From Salvator merianae (lineage: Eukaryota; Chordata; Lepidosauria; Squamata; Teiidae): a DNA stretch of 64,000 nt. The notes under the pieces were generated by a model. That model did no database searches and was not told the DNA's origin. It worked only from the letters and a program-made list of their open reading frames with translations. The stretch is taken from assembly GCA_003586115.2 (NCBI GenBank), contig QVOM02000112.1, positions 52,078,212 to 52,142,211 on the forward strand, read 5' to 3'. The stretch's first letter is position 1. The number at the start of each line of letters is the position of its first letter. Of this stretch, positions 24,869 to 33,399 are shown piece by piece. The translations under genes were made by a program, and so were the position numbers.

Positions 24869-25743
24869 ACTTTGTTTCTTGAAGAACAGATGACGGACTT
24901 AGGGATGTCCTCTGTTTACCTAGTCAAAGGCAAAGGATGTGATTTATCTCATCTTGTGAAAACCATACCAAGGTAAACCACTGTTAGCCACAGATGGTGG
25001 GCGCAATCCACCTACAGCCACTGTAGTATATGTGCACATTTCTCTAGATTGCACATATGTGTATATGTACACATTTCTCTAGGTTGCTAAATAGTCCCTG
25101 TATACTACAGACTGTAGACATTCCTTTACTATATATATTTGTGCATATGTGCAACTGAACAAATAATTTACCCATTGCAGTTCTGAATTTTCAGACCTCA
25201 CTGGCCTTTGGCAAAGTTTTCAGCTTTTGTTTTAAGTACAGAAGTGGTTTCTTTCATATTGCATATTTAGTTTTAAGAGTGCTTGTGAGTTGCATACGCT
25301 TGTTGAATCCTACAGCAGTTCATCTTTGTAATATGTACTGCTGTAAAGTGAATGGCTGTGTTTTTACTTCCTGGATCTGGCAACTTCATCACAGGACAAC
25401 AGTACAGAAGAGGACTATCAATAAACAGGGAAAACGTCACTTTAAAAGAGTATAACAGCAGTTTTTGCATGTGCAGCATTGTATAAAATTACAAATATGG
25501 ATGTAAGCCTAAATCAAGACATTTTTACATAAAATGACTTTATGCATATATATCCTAAAATGTGCACTGAGAGAAGGACTGGAATTTCCACTCTCAACAT
25601 GTTTTTTTTGTAAGACTGGCTTCAGTATGGTGTTCAGCGCATGTCCTTGGCCCAAGAACACATCCAAAGTGTAGGATTTTGCACAGTTAGCTAAGAGAAG
25701 TGCCCAGTTGGGAGAGGTATGTGGTGTCAACAGGTTTCTCCAA
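24869..25743. other. Intergenic stretch with a TGCACATATGTG-rich patch
   Basis: 25025-25155 repeats words such as GTGCACATTTCTCTAG and GCACATATGTG several times, a degenerate local duplication. Nothing else recognised. Confidence 0.5.
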
Positions 25744-26929
25744 GGCCGCGTTCCGACACGGCATTTAATCAGTTTACAGGCCGTCTTCAGTTCCCGCTGT
25801 CCCGACATGATCTTGCCGTTCCGAAGTTTTTCTGGACTATATCGGCAAAATGCGGACTACTTTGTATTTGGATTTAATGAAGTCTCAAACCGTTCCAGAT
25901 CGTTAGCGCGCTTTACTTTGCGATGTGGGAACGGGGAAGGAGACTGTTTGGGAGGGACCGTACATTTTTGGGGGTGTGCAGAGGGAGGGATCCCCATTTT
26001 GCGCCATCCAATGACAGACTTTGTGGGTGGGCAGGAAGCGCAGTAGTTTCCTCTGCCTCCATTATCCCCCCTTCCGTTGCTGCCAGGGGAAAAGAAACCG
26101 TCCTCCTTTTTACTTCGCTAAGCTGCGGTCCTTTCTCTTTCTTTATTCCCCATTCTACACTGCCAGGAAGAAACTAAAGGCTTCCTCCACTTCCATCTGC
26201 TCCTTAAAGCAAAAAATAATCTGCGTCTGTTTGGGGTTGCAGTCCTCTTGCCCCAACAAAGAACCCGCTCAAGATGAGTTTTGCCGTCGACAGCACACAG
26301 CGGGGACACATGCCGCTGCTGCTGTCTCGGGGGAAGATGAGACAGAGTCCATTTGCTGGCGATGAACAGCACTGTCAAGATAGTAGAGCCCCCCCCACGT
26401 TCCCTCCCCACTTTTTCCCTTTGTTATGGACCTCTCCCTGCTTTTGCGCTACTTTTAAATTGCGCATTTGTGTTAAAGTGCCCTTGCAAGGGAGCAGAAA
26501 TTCATCAGCATTTCAAAAGCCTTTTCAAAAGCTTTGGAACACAGTTTTAAAGTTCTGCTTGTGTAGATAGAGGCTGTAGTGGGGAGAAGGAGCAAATGGC
26601 GAATGACTAGTAAATCCAAGTGAATCCATGTTCTGAGGCAGCAGCGGGGACCTACGGAGAGCGAAACTTGACTTTCCCGCCCCTGTGACGTCAAGATTTG
26701 AACGTTGGGACTGCAGCCAATCACTGACTGCACGGGGAGGGGAATTTGGCAAGGGGTGGAGGCAGAAAAGGTACTGTTTCTCCGTGCCAAGCACGGGAAA
26801 TATCACTGTGGGAACGAGCAGGTATGAATTGAGTCCATGTTAAACTGTAACTGTAGGAACGACCAGAAGACGAATTCAGTCCTTGTACTCTTCCGATATG
26901 GATTAAATTTATGCTGTCGGACCGCGGCC
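25744..26929. mobile_element. Young, CpG-rich Harbinger-like non-autonomous DNA transposon (1.19 kb)
   Basis: The termini are inverted repeats of about 28 bp: left GGCCGCGTTCCGACACGGCA, right (reverse complement) GGCCGCGGTCCGACAGCATA. CAA flanks both sides (25741-25743 and 26930-26932), giving a 3-bp duplication; a 5-bp reading, CCAAG, is also possible if the ends are shifted by one base. CpG density is far above the flanks. Open frames of about 95-114 codons occur on both strands but overlap each other and resemble no protein I know, so I treat the element as non-coding. It is related to the copy at 3815-5576. Confidence 0.8.
26673..26721 (+). promoter_or_regulatory. E2F/GC-box, CRE and CCAAT cluster inside the transposon
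   Basis: Within 49 bp lie TTTCCCGC (E2F-type, 26673-26680) overlapping CCCGCCCC (GC-box-like, 26676-26683), a perfect CRE TGACGTCA (26686-26693) and CCAAT (26717-26721). The homologous stretch of the older copy (about 5325-5375) has lost all of them. Function is inferred only from motif content. Confidence 0.5.
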
Positions 26930-27224
26930 CAAGGGTACTTTTCTGAAGCGATGCCGAGGATGGTATTTTTGATGAGACCTGGAAGAGTGGCTTACTAGGA
27001 AAAGATGAGTCTTTCTAGCTACGTGGTTGAACTCTAGAAGTGTACAGTGGTGCAGCTGAAATATGCAGTTGGTTTAATATTTGTGTGCTACATTGTTTTC
27101 AGCATCTTGCTGTTTGCTTCCTAAACCAACTGTGTTTCTGAAGTGTCTTTTAAACTCAGCCCCACCTACTGCAATGTAGTTTAATTGTTATACATTCATT
27201 AGTATGGCTTGAGCCCCAGATGTC

Positions 27225-27465
27225 CAAAACTACTACTTTCACCTGCTGGGGTATTTAGATCAGAAGAGGAGCTCCTTCTTGTAGTTCTGCCACTTTCAGA
27301 GCTGTGAGGTATGGTGGTATGCAAGAGGGTCTTTCATGTGGTGGTCCCCACCCTTTTGAACAGATTCCCAATGGAGGTATACCAGGCACCAACATTATAT
27401 GGCTTTTGGTGCCTGGTTAAAACATACCTTTTCATCTAGGCCTTTGATGTTCATCTTCCTCTGAA
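27225..27465 (+). mobile_element. L2 LINE 3' fragment
   Basis: Contains GGTGGTCCCCACCCTTTTGA, GGTATACCAGGCACCAACAT and CCTGGTTAAAACATACCTTT, typical of the region just before the L2 3' end. Broken on both sides; a MITE half-copy follows at 27471. Confidence 0.65.
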
Positions 27466-27470
27466 TGTTA

Positions 27471-27540
27471 GGGTGATTCTGCACTGGCCAATATATCTGA
27501 CCGGCAAGCATACTAGCAGCACCTCCCTTCTTTATGCTTG
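27471..27540. mobile_element. Half-copy of the GATTCTGCACTGGC MITE
   Basis: GTGATTCTGCACTGGCCAAT then CCGGCAAGCATACTAGCAGC matches one arm of the element at 24714-24868. The other arm is absent. Confidence 0.6.
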
Positions 27541-28599
27541 AGTAACAGCAGTCGTTGGATGATGGCAGAAGGACTTCACGATTATTTTAACATATAGATT
27601 CCACTCATCAAGCTGATTTAGAATGAAAGTTCTTGGTGTGATGGCTAGAGATGGTGTAAAACGGTGCCCTTGATGTGGACATGATGCAAGGAAATATACG
27701 ATATGGCATAAATGTGATATCCCCCCCCCCCCAAGTTTGCTGCCTCAACTCATCCTGCCATCTGCCCTTTTAGCTGCTCCATTTGAATGTCTACCTATGC
27801 ATCAGAACAAAAAAACATGTTATGTGGCCAGAAAGGCTGATGGCTCTTCTGAGCCACTAGAGAACAAAAGAACCCTAAAAGATAGGCAGCAACTGCACTG
27901 CTTTTCCCAGCACGTCCATAACCTGCGCAGCAGCATGCCAAAGAGGGAGAGATGACAGCTACTCAGAAGTGATGTGATGTCTGTTGCCTTCCTTGTTGCT
28001 TCCAGGGAAAGCTGTTATAAGAGAGTGGAACAATCAGTAGTGCTTTAAGGTCCATGAAGGGAGGGGCGCAATTCCCTCATTGGTAACTGTGTGAGTGTGT
28101 GCAGGGGAAGAGGATCAATCCTCATGAACTGTTTGTGATTAAGGCTGCTCAGTGGGTGAGAATTCCATGACCTGAAATCAGCCTCAGAGGGCTACAGGCA
28201 CCTCCGCCAGGCACCCAAATGCACACACAGAGTGCAATTTTGCAAAAAGGGACTCTGAAAGCTCCCAAATATTTATGTGTAGCCCCTACTTTCGTCTTTT
28301 ACTGTGCAAGCAGGCAGCAAAAAGAGCATGACTATGTTGATGCAACAGTTCCATGCAGAAGGGATCAGTGGTTTATCTCTTTTAATATTTTAATGTGCAT
28401 AGAGCAGGCTGGTTTGGCCTTTCTGGAATAAAGCACAGTTGCTCATCATAGTATATATCAAATATGGAAGACTGGCTGATGTTCGGTCATGTAATGGGGC
28501 CACTTGGCATTGTTCACGCAGTACCTCAGTTAAGTCCAATCAGAGCCCTAAAGATGCAGGATGTGAAGCAAAACAAGACAGAGGGCCTTTCTGCTCTTG
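27541..28599. other. Intergenic stretch before the CR1 element
   Basis: Contains the poly-C run at 27721. No coding signal. The CR1 leader may begin within its last few hundred bases. Confidence 0.5.
27721..27732 (+). repeat. Poly-C run
   Basis: Twelve consecutive C in AT-rich surroundings. Its length may be unreliable in the assembly. Confidence 0.85.
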
Positions 28600-28914
28600 C
28601 TGGTATTCCTTCCACATATCGGTGTGGAATACAGAAAGCTCTGCCTACCGCTGGTCTGCTTTGTCTGCATAGGTTGGAGCATAAACCAGATCAAGGGGCC
28701 TTTGATCTGGATCACCAGTAATCCTTGACATCAAGGACTACCGGTGAACCAGCACAGCCTAGTCCGGAACACAGCGGGATGCAGTTAGCACACCTCAGTT
28801 TTCTGTGCTGCTGGGGCTGCCACTGAAATAGGTTCTCCAGGGGCTCTGAGGCAGAAACCTTCATTCCTAGCCTTTCAGAGCCCTCAAAGGCCTTCCCTGA
28901 AGCTTGTGTGAGCT

Positions 28915-29724
28915 TTGAGGCTGGTCTGGATCAGTGCCATTGTGGAGGTGGCACTGCATCAGACCACTCCTTGCCATGAAGAAAATCTTGCTGTACCTGC
29001 AGAAGCTGATGGATGGAAGCATGTGACCCAAAGAAGCAGGAAGATCAGGCGATATTCAGCACCTTTACAACTTAAGAACCGGTTCCAGCCCCTCAGTCAG
29101 GAGAACAACGAAGACATTCCTCAAGACATGACTACACTATCCACAAAGAGCACTCCACTATGCAGCCAGAAACCTCTTGAACGGAGAGACAGAAGTGGTA
29201 CTGTGAAGAAGAACAGGAGAGTGGTGGTTGTGGGAGATTCCCTTTTGAGAGGAACGGAGGCAGCTGTCTGCAGACCTGACAGAAACTCACGAGAGGTGTG
29301 CTGTCTCCCAGGTGCACGAATCAAAGATGTGACTGATAGCTTATCAAGGCTCTTCAGTCCTACGGACTACTACCCATTCCTGCTAATACATGTAGGCACA
29401 AATGACACTGCAAGAAAGGACTTTGCAACCATCTGCAGTGACTTCAAAGACCTTGGCAAGAAAGTGAAGGAACTGGGAGCACAAGTAGTTTTCTCATCTA
29501 TCCTTCCTGTGGATGGTCATGGAAAAAGAAGATGGGACAGGATTCTTGAGGTGAACAATTGGCTACGTCAATGGTGCTATCGGCAAGGATTTGGATTTCT
29601 GAACCATGGAGAAAACTACCTATATGATGGACTCCTTGCAAGAGATGGGCTGCACCTTACAAAGACAGGGAAGAATGTATTTGGCAAGCGCCTTGCTTCA
29701 CTCATCAGGAGAGCTTTAAACTAA
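28915..29724 (+). CDS. CR1 ORF1 protein with SGNH-hydrolase (esterase) domain, intact
   Basis: 269-codon open frame without internal stops. The N-terminal 100 residues are basic and low in structure (VTQRSRKIRRYSAP near 37-50). The C-terminal part is an SGNH/GDSL hydrolase: block I VVVVGDSLLRGTE (nucleophile Ser109), block II glycine in LPGARI (about 131-136), block III HVGTND (Asn163), and block V RDGLHL (Asp244, His247). All four catalytic positions are present. In CR1 elements this domain binds RNA/lipid and shows esterase activity in related proteins (family knowledge). Whether the copy is expressed is unknown. The start could lie further upstream if the leader is read through. It is followed by CR1 ORF2. 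Confidence 0.88.
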   Translation: MRLVWISAIVEVALHQTTPCHEENLAVPAEADGWKHVTQRSRKIRRYSAPLQLKNRFQPLSQENNEDIPQDMTTLSTKSTPLCSQKPLERRDRSGTVKKNRRVVVVGDSLLRGTEAAVCRPDRNSREVCCLPGARIKDVTDSLSRLFSPTDYYPFLLIHVGTNDTARKDFATICSDFKDLGKKVKELGAQVVFSSILPVDGHGKRRWDRILEVNNWLRQWCYRQGFGFLNHGENYLYDGLLARDGLHLTKTGKNVFGKRLASLIRRALN

Positions 29725-29879
29725 AACAAAAGGGGAAGGGAAAAAAAAAGTCAAAGAAAAATACTCAGTCAATCAATACAGGCGATATTCTTGCTACCAG
29801 AAGTAGAAGTAAAGAACAAAACCAAAAGGTTTGTAAGGAAAGTGGAGGAGTCAAGCTTGTAAGAGGTATCAGTCACAAA

Positions 29880-32517
29880 CTAAAATGCTTCTACACCAAT
29901 GCACAGAGTATGAGAAATAAAAAAGGAGAACTGGAGATCCTAACACAGGAAGATAAATGTGATGTCATAGGCATTACGGAAACCTGGTGGGATAACGCAC
30001 ACGAATGGAACACGGACATCGAAGGCTACAACTTATTTTTGCGAAACAGACTTAACAAAAGAGGAGGGGGTATTGCACTGTATGTTAAAAAAGCATTTGT
30101 CTCCTCAGAGATTCAGGTTTCAGAGAATGGAAGCCCGGTAGAATCTGTCTGGGTAAGAATACAAGGAGAGAACAACAGAAAGGACACCATTGTAGGAGTT
30201 TATTATAGGCCCCCTGGACAACCAGAAGATATAGATGCTCTCTTTCTAGATCAGATGGCTAAACTCTCAAGAAAGCATGACATAGTGCTTATGGGAGATT
30301 TTAACTATCCAGACATTTGTTGGGAATCCCTCTCAGGCAAAAGTCACAAGTCTAATCCTCTCTTATCTTATCCTCTCTTGCTGACAACTTCATCTACCAA
30401 AAGGTGGAGGAGAAAACAAGAGGACTGGCTATTCTCGATCTAATTCTTTCCAACAGGGAGAAAATGGTTGAGGAAATCAGAGTTTCTGGGACCTTAGGAG
30501 GCAGTGACCATGCTATCCTTGAATTCTGGATAATAAGGGAAGGAAAGCCTGAGAGGACTCAGACTTCAAAGTGGACTTCAGACGGGTGGATTTTGATGGA
30601 CTCAGAAGGAGGGTAGGAAGGATCAAATGGTTGAATGTACTAAAGGATAGAAATGTCCAAGAAGGATGGGATACTTTGCGAAATGCAATACTAGAAGCAC
30701 AATCTTTAACAATTCCTCAAAGAAAGAAGAACAGGAAGCATCTAAAGAGACCAGGGTGGATAAACCCAAAACTTAAAAACTTGCTAAAGAAGAAAAAAGA
30801 AATGTTCAAGAAATGGAAGGAGGGGTATATATCTAAAGAAGAATATAATGTAGTCTGCACAAACTGCAGGGCAAGTATCAGAAAAGCTAAAGCTAGAAAT
30901 GAATTGAGGCTTGCAAGAGAGACTAAAAACAATAAAAAGGGGTTTGGGGGATATGTCAAAAGCAAAAGAAAAGTTAAAGAGGCTATAGAATGTTTACAGA
31001 GTGAAAATGGTGAATTGATAAAAAATGATATTGAGAAGGCCGAGCTTCTGAACTCCTGTTTTGTATCTGTTTTCTCTAAGAAAGATAGCGTAACAGCGAC
31101 TGACCTTCGTTGTGCTAGTGAAGGAATAAGAGAATCAAAGCGCATAATCGAAACAGAGAGGGTAAGGGAATACTTAGCTAATTTAAATGAATTTAAGTCT
31201 CCAGGTCCAGATGGATTACATCCTAGGGTATTGAAAGAATTAGCAGGGGTTATTGCTGAACCACTTGCTGCAATCTTTGAAAATTCATGGAGAACAGGAG
31301 AAGTCCCAGATGATTGGAGAAGGGCAAACGTTGGGAACTACAGGCCTGTTAGCCTGACTTCAATACCAGGAAAGATTTTTGAACAAAGTATTAAACAACA
31401 TGTATGCCAGCATTTGGATGGGAATTCAGTAATTAACCGTAGTCAACATGGGTTTGTAACAAACAAGTCATGTCAGACTAATCTAATTTCATTCTATGAC
31501 AAAATCACTGAATGGGTTGATCAGGGAAATGCCACAGACGTAGTATATCTTGACTTCAGCAAAGCATTTGACAAAGTATCTCATACCATCCTCATTGAAA
31601 AAATGATCAAATATGGGATTGACAAGGTAACTGTTAGGTGGGTTCATAACTGGCTTAGTGATCGTACTCAAAGAGTGGTTATAAATGGCTGCACATCGAA
31701 ATGGAAGAAAGTCTCAAGCGGTGTACCGCAAGGCTCTGTGCTGGGCCCAGTTATGTTTAACATTTTTATAAATGATCTGGATGAGGGAGTTGAGGGGAAA
31801 CTGATCAAATTTGCTGATGACACAAAGCTAGGACGGGTTGCTAACACTAGAGAAGAGAGAGAGAGAGGATTCAAAAAGATTTAGAAAAACTTGAACAATG
31901 GGCTGCAACTAATAGAATGGTATTTAACAAGGAAAAATGCAAGGTACTACATCTGGGCAAGAAAAATGAAAAAAAAACACATATAGAATGGGAGGAATCC
32001 AGCTGAGCAGCAGCACATGTGAAAAGGACCTGGGTGTCCTAGTAGATCATAGACTGAACATGAGTCAACAGTGCGAAGCAGCTGCAAAAAAGGCAAACAC
32101 AATCCTGGGGTGTATTAAGAGAAGCATAGAGTCCAAGTTATTATCCCTCTCTACTCTGCCTTGGTCAGACCTCATCTGGAGTACTGTGTCCAGTTCTGGG
32201 CACCCCAGTTTAAAAAAGACACTGACAAACTGGAGCAGGTTCAAAGGAGAGCTACCAAGATGGTAAATGGTCTACAAACCATGTCCTACGAGGAACAGTT
32301 AAAGGAACTAGGAATGTTTAGCCTACAAAAAAGAAGACTGAGAGGGGACATGATAGCTGTCTACAAATACCTAAAGGGCTGTCACAGTGCAGAAGGATCA
32401 GACCTGTTCTCACTTGCAGAAGGAAGGACTAGAAGCAACGGGATGAAACTGCAGGGGAAAAAATTCAGATTAGAGGTTAGAAAAAAATTTATGACAGTAA
32501 GGACGATCAACCAGTGA
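29880..32517 (+). pseudogene. CR1 ORF2 (APE endonuclease plus reverse transcriptase), broken
   Basis: Recognisable in at least four frame segments. 29880-30390 holds the endonuclease with GITETWWD, GGGIALYVKK and LMGDFNYPDICW. About 30380-30565 holds LADNF, LDLILSN and GSDHAILEF. 30567-31865 holds the linker and the RT motifs [54 protein letters not shown] and FADDTKL. After about 31865 the frame shifts again to a C-terminal part ending near 32517 ([36 protein letters not shown]). FADD is the normal CR1 form of the YxDD box. The frameshifts lie in a CT-rich stretch near 30370-30390, near 30567, in a GA run at 31854-31867, and in the C-terminal part. A conserved stretch between DDWRRANV and GNYRP is missing in frame. 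The element cannot encode a working ORF2 as it stands. Confidence 0.9.
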
Positions 32518-32519
32518 AA

Positions 32520-32674
32520 TAGGTTGCCGCAGGAGGTGGTGAGTTCCCCTTCGATGGAGGTCTTCAAGTGGAGACTGGACAGCCATTTATCGGGGATGGT
32601 TTAGGGAATCCTGCATTGAGCAGGGGGTTGGATTTGATGATCCAGGAGGTCCCTTCCAACTCTATGTTTCTATG
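32520..32674 (+). repeat. CR1 3' UTR
   Basis: Classic CR1 3' end: GTGGTGAGTTCCCCTTC, GAGGTCTTCAAG, GACAGCCATTTATC, CAGGGGGTTGGATTTGATGA, TCCCTTCCAACTCTATG, then the short repeated tail TTTCTATG. It is closely similar to the isolated fragment at 11812-11968. Confidence 0.88.
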
Positions 32675-33399
32675 TCTGAAGCATCGGGTCTTGCTGGTCC
32701 AGACCCGTTGGTTTGGATCATGGACTTTGGTACAGAAAGGTCTAGAGGAACAAGATGTTGTTTACCACGATGAAAACCTCAGACTTGTTTCTTGCTATAA
32801 ACAGATCCTGTTTGCACCAATTCAAATCAAGAGTCCCCTTTTTTTAAAAAAAATCTATCTTTGGAAGTGATTGAAATACTCTTGGCTCAGATTTTTGCAC
32901 CAATGGTGGCTCACCTTTTTGTCCCTAGAATGCACTTTCTGTTGTCTCTCCAGGGTGGGAATGGGCAAAACTGGGCACCACCATGCTACACCTTTCCATT
33001 CAGACATGCAAACATGGGCCAGACATGCAATTCAGCCCCTTATTAAATGATGTTCTGGTCAAGGACTAAATAAATTTAATTGATTGAATTGACTTCTTAA
33101 ATGATCAGTCAGAATGAGAAGGTAAGTTGAATCCTATCGGACTAGGGAAGGCAGCAGAGAAGTTTAAACTTCTCTGCCCATCTCTGCACTGGGTGTCTAT
33201 TTCTTTTTGACTCTTGTTGCTCCTGCCAAAAGCGTTGGATCTTCAAGTGGCCAGAAAGAAAAAATAAAATAAACTGCTTGGAGAACCGCATACCCCCTCC
33301 ACCCCGCACAACTGAAGTTAGCAGCTCCTGTCTTGCAATGACAACTGCAGACTTGCAGCCACGCTGAAGGAAATATGCTAGGATCGTCTCCCAAAGTGC
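32675..33399. other. Spacer between the CR1 element and the RIPK4 CpG-rich block
   Basis: About 0.7 kb of ordinary sequence. It may include distal promoter sequence, but no specific site is supported. Confidence 0.5.

Larger units (their letters stand above)
28600..32674 (+). mobile_element. CR1 LINE, nearly full length
   Basis: A non-LTR retrotransposon of the chicken-repeat-1 clade. In order it has a 5' leader (left edge approximate), ORF1 with an SGNH esterase (28915-29724), a 150-190 bp gap, ORF2 with an APE-type endonuclease and reverse transcriptase (about 29880-32517, frameshifted), and a CR1 3' UTR. The 3' UTR includes GAGCAGGGGGTTGGATTTGA and ends in the octamer-like tail CTATGTTTCTATG near 32674. 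No poly-A is present, as is typical of CR1. Most CR1 copies are 5'-truncated to a few hundred bases, so a copy of about 4 kb is notable. It stops about 1.2 kb before the RIPK4 start codon, in the same orientation. Confidence 0.9.

Noticed and set aside
25708..26570. Overlapping 85-114 codon frames inside the CpG-rich transposon
   Set aside because: Frames occur in every phase and on both strands, are Ser/Pro/Cys-rich and do not agree between the two element copies, so I see no coding constraint.
30717..31145. 142-codon minus-strand frame in the CR1 element
   Set aside because: Shadow of the ORF2 sense frame; Phe/Leu/Ser-rich as expected for the antisense of a Lys/Arg/Glu-rich region.
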